From Glaciecola sp028401415 (GTDB lineage Bacteria > Pseudomonadota > Gammaproteobacteria > Enterobacterales > Alteromonadaceae), in the NCBI RefSeq assembly GCF_028401415.2, contig NZ_CP171821.2, positions 1-64,000 on the forward strand: DNA of 64,000 nucleotides. Direction: 5' to 3'. Positions 8,769-18,471 of this stretch are shown here, piece after piece. The position numbers were made by a program, and so were the translations under genes. The first letter of the stretch is position 1. Every line of letters begins with the position of its first letter. Below the pieces are notes generated by a model. It made no database searches, was not told the DNA's origin, and worked only from the letters and a program-made list of their open reading frames with translations.

Positions 8769-11666
8769 ATGTTTACAAATAACAAACTAGCGAAAGCAGT
8801 GAAGATTGCTTGCGCCTTCGGCGCTGCGTCTTCAATCGGTTTCACTGGCTCTGCCCTTGCTCAAGAACAGGGTGCGACAGAAGAATCAGTTGAAAAAATT
8901 CAGGTTACAGGTTCGCGTCTGCGTCAAGCAGAGTTCGCTTCAGCTGCTCCAATCGCAGTTGTTGGCCAAGAGCAGTTCGAATTAACGGCTACTGTAAATA
9001 CCGAGCAATTACTTAACACTCTACCTCAGGTTGTTCCTGGTCTAGACAGAACATCTAACAACCCAGGTAACGGTACTGCAACTGTTGATCTTCGTGGTCT
9101 AGGTACAAACCGTACTTTGGTTCTTATCAATGGTACGCGTGCTGTTCCTACAACAGCTGGTGGTGCAGTTGATATTAACTCTATCCCTACAGCGCTTATC
9201 AAAAATGTTGAAGTATTAACAGGGGGTGCATCAGCGGTCTACGGTTCTGATGCGGTAGCAGGTGTAATCAACTTCATTCTGAAGGACGACTTCGAAGGCG
9301 TTGAAGCTCAAGCCGGTTACGAAGTAACGGAAGAAGGCGACGCTGAAATATTCAACGTTGATGTAACTTTGGGCGGAAACTTCGCTGACGGTAAGGGTAA
9401 TGTGGTATTTAATCTGGCATATACTGACCGCTCCGATTTATTTCAAGGCGACCGAGACTTTGCTAGAACTTCATTTGGTGACGATGGGAATGGCGGTCTA
9501 GAACCTACTGGTTCATCTGGTGTACCAGATACCTCGATTTTCGCTGGTGGATTTGGTACCTTCTCACCCGATTCTGGCGGTATTATTTTTGGTCAAGATG
9601 GAAGCGTTCGTCCCTTCGTCTCTGGCGGTCAGGTAAATGATTTCTATAATTATGCGCCAGTAAATTATATTCAGCTCCCACAAGAGCGTCACCAAGCAAC
9701 AGCTTTGGGTAGCTATGAAATCTCTGAAAATTCAGAGTTGTATAGCCGCATAATGTTTACGGATAGCCGAGTTCCATCTCAGCTAGCGCCTACACCCATT
9801 TTCCAAACTTCAACTTTCACAGTTGATGGAAACCCATTCATTACACCCGACGCTCAACAAATCATTTCTGACGCGATTGGCTTAGGTGTAGATACTGATG
9901 GTGACGGCATTGATGATGAAGGCCGCGCACTATTGCGTCGTCGTTTAGAAGAAGTTGGACCTCGTCGTTCAGAAGATGCATTCACGTCATTCCAATTCCA
10001 GGTAGGTATTCGAGGTGATATCGGTGATACGCCTTGGTTCTACGATGCATACTACCAAACAGGTAAAGTAAATAACTCTACGGCTCAACTTGGTAACGTT
10101 AACCGTGGCCGTTTTGATCAAGCATTATTGCTTGCTACTGACGAAGCTGGACAGGTTATTTTGGACTCAGACGGTAATCCATCGTGCGCAGATACGTCAG
10201 CAAATGGTTCGACGGTTGGTTGTACACCACTAAATATTTTTGGGGCTGGCAACATATCTGAAGGTGCAGCAGATTTCTTAAGAACAGCTGTAGCATCCAC
10301 TGCCTTGTTTGAACAAAAAATCTTTGGTGCTTCTATTGGCGGTGATTCGTCTGATTACTTTGAACTACCAGGTGGTCCAATCGCTGTTGCTTTATCATAT
10401 GAACACAGAGATGAAGGCTTTGAGTTTTTACCATCACAAGATTTGGCAGCGGGAACAATCGCTGGCTTCAATGGCGCTCCTGGCTTAGCGGGTGGATTCA
10501 CCGTTTCAGGCGTTTCAGTAGAAATGAAGTTACCTATCTTACGCAATGTTGAGTTTGCAGATTTACTTGAGTTGGACTTGGCTTATCGTTCGGAAGACTA
10601 CTCAACTGCGGGTTCGGTTGACGCATATAAAATAGCAGGTATTTGGGCACCAACAGAGACTTTCCGTTTCCGTGCTGGGTTTAACACTGCTGTGCGTGCA
10701 CCAAATATCGGAGAATTATTCGCTCCGCGTGGTGAGGGCTTCCCGGGTGCAAACGATCCTTGTGCGGCAGATGGCGGTGCAACGCAAACAGAAGCGCTTC
10801 GCCAACTTTGTATTCAGACAGGTGTTCCGGCTGATGTAGTATTCTCGCCAGCAATTAATCCTGCATCTGGTCAGGTTCGAACAATCAGCGGTGGTAACCC
10901 TGATTTAGTTCAGGAAGAGGCAGAAACGTTGACCGTTGGTATCGTTTACGACGTGACTGAAGACTTCACTTTCTCACTTGATTACTTCGACATTGAGATT
11001 GATGATGCAATTGCTGCATTTGGTGGTGGCACCAACAATATCTTAGACACCTGCTACGATGCCTCTAAAGGTGGTTCGGGCTTGGGTGGAGATTTCTGTA
11101 ACGCCGTTAATCGTCGCGGAGATGGTACTATTGATTTCGTTGAGAGCTCTTCGCAAAACGTTGCATCAATCACGCTTAAAGGTTACGACTTAATTGCTAG
11201 TTACGACCGTGAAGCATTTGGCGGTGACGTAAGCATTGACTATATCGGTACTTACACCACTGAAAGTGACTTCTTACCATTCGATGGTTCTCCAGACCTT
11301 ATCGAATGTGCGGGTAACTTTGGTGAAAACTGTGGTGAGCCAGTACCTGAGTACAAGCACCGTATGACCTTTGGTTTCAGCACTGACGACTTCACTGCAC
11401 AGCTATTATGGCGTTATGTTGGCGAAGTTGATGACGACGATTTAGATACTGTTTATACAGTTGATAAAATCGACGGTACTAGCTACTTTGACTTAGCGGG
11501 TACTTACTTCATCAATGACAACTATCGCGTTACTGCTGGTATCGATAACCTACTTGCTGAAGATCCACCAGTAATCGGTGATAACGATGAGCAGGCAAAT
11601 ACATACCCAGCTACATACGATGTATTTGGCCGTACTTACTATGTAAGCTTCAGAGCAAGCTTCTAA
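8769..11666 (+). CDS. TonB-dependent outer membrane receptor, paralogue of the 5257 gene
   Basis: A 965-aa receptor with signal peptide (about 1-31, ending ALAQ), VEKIQVTGSRLR, a plug domain containing GTNRTLVLINGTRA and GGASAVYGSDAVAGVINFIL, and a beta-barrel ending YYVSFRASF, a classic outer-membrane C-terminus. The start MFTNNKLAKAVKIACAFGAASS closely parallels MFTNSKLSTC..LGAASS of the 5257 gene, indicating duplication. GGGAGA precedes ATG 8769 by about six bases. An acidic DTDGDGIDDEG stretch near residue 375 looks like a calcium-binding loop. Probable substrates are oligomers or protein-derived compounds; this is a guess. Confidence 0.9.
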   Translation: MFTNNKLAKAVKIACAFGAASSIGFTGSALAQEQGATEESVEKIQVTGSRLRQAEFASAAPIAVVGQEQFELTATVNTEQLLNTLPQVVPGLDRTSNNPGNGTATVDLRGLGTNRTLVLINGTRAVPTTAGGAVDINSIPTALIKNVEVLTGGASAVYGSDAVAGVINFILKDDFEGVEAQAGYEVTEEGDAEIFNVDVTLGGNFADGKGNVVFNLAYTDRSDLFQGDRDFARTSFGDDGNGGLEPTGSSGVPDTSIFAGGFGTFSPDSGGIIFGQDGSVRPFVSGGQVNDFYNYAPVNYIQLPQERHQATALGSYEISENSELYSRIMFTDSRVPSQLAPTPIFQTSTFTVDGNPFITPDAQQIISDAIGLGVDTDGDGIDDEGRALLRRRLEEVGPRRSEDAFTSFQFQVGIRGDIGDTPWFYDAYYQTGKVNNSTAQLGNVNRGRFDQALLLATDEAGQVILDSDGNPSCADTSANGSTVGCTPLNIFGAGNISEGAADFLRTAVASTALFEQKIFGASIGGDSSDYFELPGGPIAVALSYEHRDEGFEFLPSQDLAAGTIAGFNGAPGLAGGFTVSGVSVEMKLPILRNVEFADLLELDLAYRSEDYSTAGSVDAYKIAGIWAPTETFRFRAGFNTAVRAPNIGELFAPRGEGFPGANDPCAADGGATQTEALRQLCIQTGVPADVVFSPAINPASGQVRTISGGNPDLVQEEAETLTVGIVYDVTEDFTFSLDYFDIEIDDAIAAFGGGTNNILDTCYDASKGGSGLGGDFCNAVNRRGDGTIDFVESSSQNVASITLKGYDLIASYDREAFGGDVSIDYIGTYTTESDFLPFDGSPDLIECAGNFGENCGEPVPEYKHRMTFGFSTDDFTAQLLWRYVGEVDDDDLDTVYTVDKIDGTSYFDLAGTYFINDNYRVTAGIDNLLAEDPPVIGDNDEQANTYPATYDVFGRTYYVSFRASF

Positions 11667-11691
11667 GCAAAGTGTTTAACGGTTTAAAAAA

Positions 11692-11713
11692 GAGAGCCTC
11701 GGCTCTCTTTTTT
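11692..11713 (+). terminator. Intrinsic terminator after second receptor
   Basis: GAGAGC-CTCG-GCTCTC (11692-11707) is followed by six T and then TGTTTTTTT-like sequence. It stands 25 bases after the stop of the receptor gene. Confidence 0.9.
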
Positions 11714-11786
11714 GTTTTTTGCACCGCAGTTATAATGGGTTAATGAAGTGCATAAGGTATGTGCGGTATAGGCAGTAAATAACAGA

Positions 11787-12695
11787 ATGAATAAATGGCT
11801 AGAGTACTGGAAACAAGACGAGCTTAACGAAGATGTATTTACAGATAAGCAAGGCCGCAAGCATGAAAAGCTCAAGGCATTCTGGCAATCGAAGTTTTCT
11901 TCTATTGATGGCGAGTCGCAGGTATTGGATGTCGCTAGTGGCGCAGGTGCGGTCTTTCGGTGTTTAGATTCGACTAGCAGCCTAAACTTACATGCGCTCG
12001 ATATCTCCGCTGATGCATTGGATAAGCTTAAGTCCGATTTTCCAAATTGCACTACCTACCCTATGGCTCTCGACAGTGCAAAGTTTGAAGAAAAGCGTTT
12101 TGACCTCATCGTCAGCCAATTCGGCATTGAATACTTAGGTTTTGATGGTTTCCTGGAAGCTGCCAAGCTGATGTCTGATGGTGGACAATGTGTGTTTTTG
12201 TCGCACTACGAATCTGGTGCAATCGATATTATTACCCAGCAAAGTTTACATGGCTTACAACAGCTGCAAAAAAATGAGTTTTTAGCCAAAGCAAAGCGTG
12301 TGGCTCAAGCATTTATTGGTGATGAACGCCGGCAAGTAGAGGCTGCTGTTGCCGATTTCATGAACGTTGAGCCTCTTATATCGCAGTCGAGTGCTTCGAT
12401 GCCGGAAAGTCATCATGCACATGTTTACAACGGGGTTAAACAGCTATTATCCAACTTCAATCAGTATGAAAACCAACACATTCTCGATTGGTTAAGTACA
12501 GCTAGCAATCAGGTTTCTGAAAATCTCATGCGGCTACAGTCAATGCATAATGCAGCCTTGAGTCAATCTGATATTGATGAGTTGAATGCGCAGCTATCCT
12601 CCTTTGGCGTGAAGATTGAGCTCGTTTCTCCATTCTATTTGCGAGAGGGTGATTTACCTGTAGCTTGGGAAATACATGCTCAAAAATATACCTAG
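11787..12695 (+). CDS. Class I SAM-dependent methyltransferase
   Basis: A 302-aa soluble protein. Motif I of Rossmann-type methyltransferases is visible as VLDVASGAGAVFRCL (about residues 49-63), followed by an acidic strand LHALDIS and a motif near FDLIVSQFGIEYLGFDGF, typical of the UbiE/BioC type. The C-terminal half (about 150-300) is helical and has no motif I recognise. The substrate is unknown. It lies seven bases before the TPR/2OG-oxygenase gene, so the two are probably co-transcribed and may modify the same target. No strong Shine-Dalgarno precedes ATG 11787. Confidence 0.75.
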   Translation: MNKWLEYWKQDELNEDVFTDKQGRKHEKLKAFWQSKFSSIDGESQVLDVASGAGAVFRCLDSTSSLNLHALDISADALDKLKSDFPNCTTYPMALDSAKFEEKRFDLIVSQFGIEYLGFDGFLEAAKLMSDGGQCVFLSHYESGAIDIITQQSLHGLQQLQKNEFLAKAKRVAQAFIGDERRQVEAAVADFMNVEPLISQSSASMPESHHAHVYNGVKQLLSNFNQYENQHILDWLSTASNQVSENLMRLQSMHNAALSQSDIDELNAQLSSFGVKIELVSPFYLREGDLPVAWEIHAQKYT

Positions 12696-12701
12696 TCAAA
12701 G

Positions 12702-14537
12702 ATGCATGAGAACGCGATTATGCTAAGTAAGCAAAGTATGGCATGGGTACAACGAGGGCTGCAGTTTCATCGCTCTCAGCACTACGAACAGGCTTTATCT
12801 TGTTATCAAAAAAGCATAGAGATTCAAACGGATAATTACGAAGCATTGCAGCTAATGGGAGCGCTCTATTACAAAATTGGTCAGTTGCAAGAGGCCATTT
12901 CAAGCATAAGTAAATCTTTGGCTATTCAGCCCCAACAAGCTCATGTTTTGAACACTCTTGGGAATATACACAAAAAACAAGGTAATGAACTAGAAGCTAT
13001 CGCTAATTACGAAAAGTCTATTGCATTAAAGCCAGATTATATCGACCCTTACATAAATCTTATACAAGTATTAATAGACTCGCAGCAACTGGGCGAGGCG
13101 AGCGCAAACCTCCATCGTGCACAAAAAGCCCATTTGTTTGACTGGCGCTTAATGCACCTGGAGGCGAAGTTCTATATGGCTGCCAATGACCTTAATTCGG
13201 CCATTTCATTGCTCAAAAATGCGACAAAACAGCATCCTAATATACCGGCTCTTTTGCATGAATTAGGTCTTGCCTATCGCTTAAATGGCGAAGCGAAAAA
13301 AGCGGTGGTTTACTTTGAACAGCTAAGCCTTACAGGTCATCGCTCGCATGCCTTTCATCATAATTTTGCGAATGCGTTGAGTGATATTAACCAGAATCAG
13401 CAAGCACTAGAGCATTATGGTTTAGCCTTACAGCTTGACCCCTTTGCGATCGATACGCTTAATAATTGCTGCGACCTTATGTGGGAGTCAGGGCAGGGCG
13501 AGAGTATGTTTGCTGCCTTTGAAAATGCGCTCATGCAAAATGAGACTCCACAGACGGTATATTTCGCCTACATCCGAAAATTGTTGAGAACCAATATGCT
13601 TGAGGAAGCCCAGAAGGTGCTCGGTAAAATGAATGAAGCCAACGATACTTCGCAACAAACCTTACATCTCGCTTCAGTCGCATTACTTACAAGGGCCAAG
13701 TTGCATTACAATATTTCAAAAGAACAGTTTGTTGAAATATTCGAAACGTCCGGGCTACCTTTGGATGTACAAGGAGAGTTAATTGAATTTGCACTTGAAC
13801 ACAATTATTGTGAACTTGCTTATCAACATCTCAACAAATTGCTGCAAACTTATCCACAAGATCAAATGCTCTTAGCCTTGTTGCATACCTGTTCGCGTTT
13901 AACGCCTAGTTGGCAATATCCATTTAATAACATTGAAAATTATGTGTTTGAATATACCATTGAGCCGCCTAAAAACCATTCCTTGGAAGACTACCTGTCG
14001 AAACTAAAAACATATTTACTGAGTTTGCATGCTTCCAAACAGCAACCGCTTGAACAAACACTTCACAACGGGACCCAAACGAGGGGAAATTTGTTCGATA
14101 ATGATCACCCTTTGTTGGCTCATGTTAAAGCCCAATATAGAGCAGCGGTAAAAAGCTATCGTGAGACTTTGAAAGGATTGCCAGAAATTTATCCTGGTTT
14201 TTGGCAGCACAAGGAAACGCAATTCAGTGGTTCTTGGTCCGTCGCGCTTAAAAAAAGTGGATACCACAATCATCATTTTCATCCAATGGGATGGTTAAGT
14301 TCAGCGCTTTATGTAAGCCTCCCGAATATCACGAACGACAGTAATCAAGGCTACTTTCAGGTCGGAATTCCAAATCTCAAAAATCACGGTTTAGGACTAC
14401 CTGCGCTTAAAGAGGTCAAACCAGAAGTGGGTAAATTGGTGCTTTTTCCATCAATGCTATGGCATGGCACTGTGCCGTTCGAGGAGGAAACCGTTCGGCT
14501 TTCCATTGCTTGCGATATTGTTTATCAGGAAAAATAG
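12702..14537 (+). CDS. TPR-repeat protein with C-terminal 2OG-Fe(II) oxygenase domain
   Basis: A 611-aa two-part protein. Residues about 10-270 are tetratricopeptide repeats (for example ALSCYQKSIEIQTDNYEALQ and LGNIHKKQGNELEAIANYEK). The C-terminal 200 residues match the 2OG-FeII_Oxy_5 type of hydroxylase: GSWSVALKKSGYHNHHFHPM then GWLSSALYVSLP, and later LFPSMLWHGTVPF..ETVRLSIACD, supplying His ligands and the oxoglutarate-binding Arg. Such proteins are found beside TonB receptors in marine bacteria, possibly hydroxylating proteins or peptides. Either ATG 12702 or ATG 12720 could start it; neither has a good ribosome site. Confidence 0.8.
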   Translation: MHENAIMLSKQSMAWVQRGLQFHRSQHYEQALSCYQKSIEIQTDNYEALQLMGALYYKIGQLQEAISSISKSLAIQPQQAHVLNTLGNIHKKQGNELEAIANYEKSIALKPDYIDPYINLIQVLIDSQQLGEASANLHRAQKAHLFDWRLMHLEAKFYMAANDLNSAISLLKNATKQHPNIPALLHELGLAYRLNGEAKKAVVYFEQLSLTGHRSHAFHHNFANALSDINQNQQALEHYGLALQLDPFAIDTLNNCCDLMWESGQGESMFAAFENALMQNETPQTVYFAYIRKLLRTNMLEEAQKVLGKMNEANDTSQQTLHLASVALLTRAKLHYNISKEQFVEIFETSGLPLDVQGELIEFALEHNYCELAYQHLNKLLQTYPQDQMLLALLHTCSRLTPSWQYPFNNIENYVFEYTIEPPKNHSLEDYLSKLKTYLLSLHASKQQPLEQTLHNGTQTRGNLFDNDHPLLAHVKAQYRAAVKSYRETLKGLPEIYPGFWQHKETQFSGSWSVALKKSGYHNHHFHPMGWLSSALYVSLPNITNDSNQGYFQVGIPNLKNHGLGLPALKEVKPEVGKLVLFPSMLWHGTVPFEEETVRLSIACDIVYQEK

Positions 14538-14783
14538 AGGTTTTTCTTAAATCCTCCTTAATATTTAATTAATTATGGAAGGACTCTCCTCAATTCTTGA
14601 CATTTCTGTAACATCCTGTGACTATTTGTGTATTGCCCTGCGCGATTTCTGTGTGATTAATCAGTATACAGAAGCGCGATTTCACCAAATTCAGGGTAAC
14701 ACTACGAATAACAATAAGTGCAATGGCAACTCGCCATTTGCAACGTTTTAAATAGACTAAAAACGGTTGGGAATATGTCCATA

Positions 14784-15548
14784 ATGAGCAAGAGAACTCA
14801 CATTGCTTCTGGTGTGATTGGCGCACTCGCGCTATCAGCGACCAGTATCGCATTCGCAGGTCCACTTGAAGAACTTCAAAATGAAGAGCGTAAAATTCAG
14901 GTTGCGGCCGCACAATCACAAGAAAAAATTAACAATATATTTGAGCAGTCTCAGGAATTGTTGATTGAATATCGTAGTGTGGTCGACCAGACTGAAAATC
15001 TTAAGATTTATAACGACTATCTTGCAGGGCTCGTTGCCGATCAACAGCGCGCAATTGATTCTTTTCAACGTCAAATTGACTCGATTGATGACATCAAGCA
15101 AAAAATTGTGCCGTTGATGTACAGAATGATTGATAGTTTAGAGCAATTTATAAAGTTAGATGTGCCAATTAATCTTGAAGAGCGTCTTGCTCGCGTGGAG
15201 CGTTTGCGCGATCTAATGACACGGTCTGACGTAACGGTTTCCGAGCAGTTCCGATTAGTGATTGATGCTTATTCTATTGAAAATCAATATGGTCGAACTA
15301 TCCAGTCATATGACGGCACTATTGACGTTAATGGCACCAACGTTTCTGTTGATTTCTTTAATTTAGGCCGAACAGCATTAATGGCACTTACGCTTGACCA
15401 GCAAACCGCATATGTTTGGGACAACGAACAAAGACAGTGGCAAGAATTAGGCGGTGAGTATCTGGATTCAGTAATTACAGCAGTGCGCATGGCGCAGGGC
15501 TTGGTTCCAGAAGATCTTATCAAACTACCAATCAAAGCAGCGGAGTAA
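14784..15548 (+). CDS. DUF3450 periplasmic coiled-coil protein of TonB operon
   Basis: After a signal peptide (MSKRTHIASGVIGALALSAT.., cleaved after AFA) comes a coiled coil (about residues 28-120; EELQNEERKIQVAAAQSQEK) and a compact C-terminal region with RTALMALTLDQQTAYVWD. This is the DUF3450 family, typically encoded just before TtpC/ExbB-like genes. I chose ATG 14784 because GGGAA at 14769-14773 is 10 bases away; ATG 14775 in the same frame is too close to it. It overlaps no gene and is followed after six bases by the TtpC-like gene. Its likely place is the periplasm, in the TonB2-type energising complex. Confidence 0.8.
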   Translation: MSKRTHIASGVIGALALSATSIAFAGPLEELQNEERKIQVAAAQSQEKINNIFEQSQELLIEYRSVVDQTENLKIYNDYLAGLVADQQRAIDSFQRQIDSIDDIKQKIVPLMYRMIDSLEQFIKLDVPINLEERLARVERLRDLMTRSDVTVSEQFRLVIDAYSIENQYGRTIQSYDGTIDVNGTNVSVDFFNLGRTALMALTLDQQTAYVWDNEQRQWQELGGEYLDSVITAVRMAQGLVPEDLIKLPIKAAE

Positions 15549-15554
15549 GGCGTA

Positions 15555-16913
15555 ATGAAAACAACAATAAAAGCGCTTGTCGCATCAGCATCCATTGCAT
15601 TGGTATCAGGTTTTGCAAATGCGCAAGCACCCACCACATTAGAGCAACTTTTAGAACAGGTAAAAAATGACCGTATTTCCGAGCAGCGTATTAACGAAGC
15701 TCGAGAGCGTGAATTTTTAGACGAAAGAGCCGACAAGCAAGCACTGCTTCGCCAAGCTCAAGCAACCTTAAGAGCGGAAGAGCAACGGGGTGACCGATTA
15801 ACTGCCCAGTTTGCAGAAAACGAACAAACGCTTATCGACAAAGAAACCGAACTTGATCAAGCAGCCGGTACCCTAGGCGAAATGTTTGGTGTGGTACGTC
15901 AAGCATCAGCAGACGCGTATGGCGTTATTTCAACCTCGATAGTGAGTGCTGAATATCCTGGTCGTGATGAGTTCTTGGCTGAAATGGCGCAAGATTCAAA
16001 AGGTCTCCCTAATATCAAAGAATTAGAAGATTTATGGATTGCGCTTCAAACTGAAATGACTGAATCGGGTAAAGTGTCTAAGTTTACGACTGAAGTTGTT
16101 GATTTAGATGGTGGTTCTACGACTCAAGATGTGGTTCGTATTGGTACCTTTAACCTCGTGGGTGAAGCGGGCTACCTTACTTATAACGACGAAGATAATA
16201 AAGTCCAGCCACTAGGTCGTCAGCCAGAAGGTTTCCAAGTAGCAACTACTCAGGATCTTTTAGGTGCTACTAGCGGTGTTGTTGCAACCTTCATTGACCC
16301 CTCACGTGGTGCTATCCTTGAGTTGTTCAAGCAAAAAGCAACACTTACTGAGCGTTATCATGCAGGTGGTATCGTAGGATACATTATTACAGGTATGTTG
16401 ATTATTGGCTTGTTGATTGGTCTTTACAAAATTATCTCACTTACAGCCGTTGGTGGTAAGATGAAGTCTCAATTAAACAATATTGATAATCCTTCAAACT
16501 CAAACCCTCTAGGTCGCATCTTGACGGTGTATCAAGCCAATAAAACGGCTGACTCAGAGAGCTTAGAGCTGAAGCTTGATGAAGCGATTCTTAAAGAGCT
16601 TCCGCGCATTGAAGCGGGTATTAATATTATTAAGATTTTTGCTGCAATCGCGCCTCTCCTTGGTCTACTAGGTACGGTACTAGGTATGATTGCTACCTTC
16701 CAGCAAATCACACTATTCGGTACAGGTGACCCAAGAATCATGGCAGGCTCCATTTCAATGGCGTTGGTAACAACGGCCCAAGGTATTATTGCGGCACTTC
16801 CACTGATTTTGATGCACAGTATCGTAGCGGGTCGAAGCAAATCAATTGTTCACATCCTTGATGAGCAGACCGCAGGCATCATCGCCCAGCACGCAGAAGC
16901 GGAGAAAGCCTAA
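15555..16913 (+). CDS. ttpC: TtpC-like MotA/TolQ/ExbB proton channel protein with periplasmic extension
   Basis: A 452-aa protein, about twice as long as ordinary ExbB. Signal peptide (ending FANA), a periplasmic coiled coil (about 25-110; NEARERE..DERADKQALL), a globular part, one transmembrane helix near residues 270-292 (GGIVGYIITGMLIIGLLIGL), then the TolQ/ExbB domain with two helices (IFAAIAPLLGLLGTVLGMI and LVTTAQGIIAALPLIL). This architecture is that of TtpC, the extra subunit of the Vibrio TonB2 system. The next genes, exbB, exbD and tonB, follow with one-to-12-base gaps, so the operon is complete. Confidence 0.88.
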   Translation: MKTTIKALVASASIALVSGFANAQAPTTLEQLLEQVKNDRISEQRINEAREREFLDERADKQALLRQAQATLRAEEQRGDRLTAQFAENEQTLIDKETELDQAAGTLGEMFGVVRQASADAYGVISTSIVSAEYPGRDEFLAEMAQDSKGLPNIKELEDLWIALQTEMTESGKVSKFTTEVVDLDGGSTTQDVVRIGTFNLVGEAGYLTYNDEDNKVQPLGRQPEGFQVATTQDLLGATSGVVATFIDPSRGAILELFKQKATLTERYHAGGIVGYIITGMLIIGLLIGLYKIISLTAVGGKMKSQLNNIDNPSNSNPLGRILTVYQANKTADSESLELKLDEAILKELPRIEAGINIIKIFAAIAPLLGLLGTVLGMIATFQQITLFGTGDPRIMAGSISMALVTTAQGIIAALPLILMHSIVAGRSKSIVHILDEQTAGIIAQHAEAEKA

Positions 16914-16914
16914 T

Positions 16915-17439
16915 ATGTTAGCTCTGATTGGATTATGGGAATCTGTCAGGGAATTTATCGCGACCGGCGGCAACGTATTGTATTTCGTTGCCGGGGCGCT
17001 CTTTCTCATGTGGACTTTAATGATAGAGCGCTATTGGTATCTAACTTCGGTTTTTCCATCTGTGAAGAAGAAGATAATTGCAGATTGGGAAGCTAGACAA
17101 GATACCACTTCTTGGTACGCGCATAGAATTCGTGACGCATGGATTTCACAAGCTTCTGATGGTTTACAAGCTCGATTGTTAATTATTAGAACTTTAGTGG
17201 CAATGTGCCCTCTAATTGGATTGTTAGGGACGGTTACCGGAATGATTGGCGTGTTTGAGACAATGTCAACCCAAGGCACGGGTAACCCTCGTCTAATGGC
17301 GGCGGGTATTTCAATGGCGACCATCCCTACAATGGCTGGAATGGTAGCGGCGCTCTCAGGACTTTTCTTTAGCTCTCGAATTGAAGCTAAAGCGAAAATG
17401 CTGAAAGAATCCCTCGTTGATAGTTTGCCACATCACTAA
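16915..17439 (+). CDS. exbB: ExbB-type proton channel subunit
   Basis: A 174-aa MotA/TolQ/ExbB protein with three predicted helices: VLYFVAGALFLMWTLM near the N-terminus, LVAMCPLIGLLGTVTGMIGV and IPTMAGMVAALSGLFF. It forms the proton-driven motor with ExbD that energises TonB. ATG 16915 follows the TtpC-like stop by one base and has GGAGAAA at 16901-16907; longer in-frame starts inside the preceding gene are unlikely. The short cytoplasmic loop is normal for the ExbB2 class. Confidence 0.9.
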   Translation: MLALIGLWESVREFIATGGNVLYFVAGALFLMWTLMIERYWYLTSVFPSVKKKIIADWEARQDTTSWYAHRIRDAWISQASDGLQARLLIIRTLVAMCPLIGLLGTVTGMIGVFETMSTQGTGNPRLMAAGISMATIPTMAGMVAALSGLFFSSRIEAKAKMLKESLVDSLPHH

Positions 17440-17451
17440 AAAGAGATTGTT

Positions 17452-17853
17452 ATGGGACGTAAAGTTAGAGAGCCGGATGAAGATGCACAAATAGACATGA
17501 CGCCGATGCTCGACATCGTGTTTATTATGTTGATTTTCTTCATCGTAACGACAGTGTTTGTAAAGCAAGCTGGTATTGAAGTAAATAAACCTGATGGCGT
17601 CACTGCCGTACAGTACAAGAATGCAAACATTTTTATAGCAGTCACTGAAGATGGCGATGTATGGATGGACAGAAGAGAGATTTCTGTTGAAGCCGTCCGC
17701 GCTAATCTTGAAAAGTTATTGCTCGAACAACCTACAGATGTAGTGTTTATTCAAGCAGACTTGAAGGCAAAACATGGTTTGGTAGTGGAAGTAATGGACC
17801 AAGTGAAAGCTGCTGGAATTGAGCGTGTGGCCGTAGCGGTAAGGGGCGAATAG
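17452..17853 (+). CDS. exbD: ExbD-type proton channel subunit
   Basis: A 133-aa ExbD/TolR protein: cytoplasmic N-terminus, the single helix MTPMLDIVFIMLIFFIVTTV with the proton-carrying Asp of the family (in MLDIVF), and a periplasmic domain ending GIERVAVAVRG. It pairs with the upstream ExbB and downstream TonB, whose ATG lies one base after this stop, suggesting translational coupling. Confidence 0.93.
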   Translation: MGRKVREPDEDAQIDMTPMLDIVFIMLIFFIVTTVFVKQAGIEVNKPDGVTAVQYKNANIFIAVTEDGDVWMDRREISVEAVRANLEKLLLEQPTDVVFIQADLKAKHGLVVEVMDQVKAAGIERVAVAVRGE

Positions 17854-17854
17854 T

Positions 17855-18469
17855 ATGATTAGATTTATAGTGTCTATTTTATTAGGCGCCGGCGTTGCGT
17901 TCACATTGTTTGTGGTGATGGCTAAGTTGGTGGAAAACACTGGCGAACCCGGTGAAAAGCCACCCCCACCACCCATAATCGATATAGTGATGAATGAGCC
18001 AGACGATGAGGCTCAGACGCGCGTTCGTACTCCGCCTCCACCACCACCTCCTCCTCAAGAGCCTCCAAAGGTCGAGATGGTAGAGCCAGACGCTGCTGAT
18101 CCAAATACAGATGGATTTAGTTTGAGTATTCCTAATGTGGATACTGGCGGTGTAGGTGTCAATATTGGTGGTATTGGCGACATGATGCGTGACGGTGACG
18201 CTACACCAATTGTTCGTATAGATCCAAAATATCCGCCTGATGCAGCTCGAGACGGTAAAGAGGGGTGGGTATTGTTGTCTTTCACTATCGATACTTTGGG
18301 CGGTGTTAAAGATGTTTCAGTACTAGATGCAGACCCCAAGCGCGTGTTCGACCGCGAGGCAAAACGCGCCTTACGTAAATGGAAGTACCGACCAAAAGTG
18401 GTGGATGGCGTTGCTCAGGAGCAGCCAGGTTTGCAAGTAAGACTAGATTTCACCTTGGCAGGTAACTAA
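17855..18469 (+). CDS. tonB: TonB energy-transducing protein
   Basis: A 204-aa TonB: an N-terminal anchor (IRFIVSILLGAGVAFTLFVV), a proline-rich linker with two PPPPP-type runs (about residues 35-75), and a C-terminal TonB domain containing DPKYPPDAARDGKEGWVLLS and REAKRALRKWKYRP. It links the ExbBD motor to outer-membrane receptors, presumably including the three receptors in this window. The short linker is typical of TonB2-type proteins. It is followed after two bases by the TPR gene. Confidence 0.93.
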   Translation: MIRFIVSILLGAGVAFTLFVVMAKLVENTGEPGEKPPPPPIIDIVMNEPDDEAQTRVRTPPPPPPPPQEPPKVEMVEPDAADPNTDGFSLSIPNVDTGGVGVNIGGIGDMMRDGDATPIVRIDPKYPPDAARDGKEGWVLLSFTIDTLGGVKDVSVLDADPKRVFDREAKRALRKWKYRPKVVDGVAQEQPGLQVRLDFTLAGN

Positions 18470-18471
18470 AT

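Noticed and set aside
11684..12052. Minus-strand frame of 122 codons over the methyltransferase start
   Set aside because: The plus-strand frame has clear methyltransferase motifs; the minus frame has none and covers the terminator.
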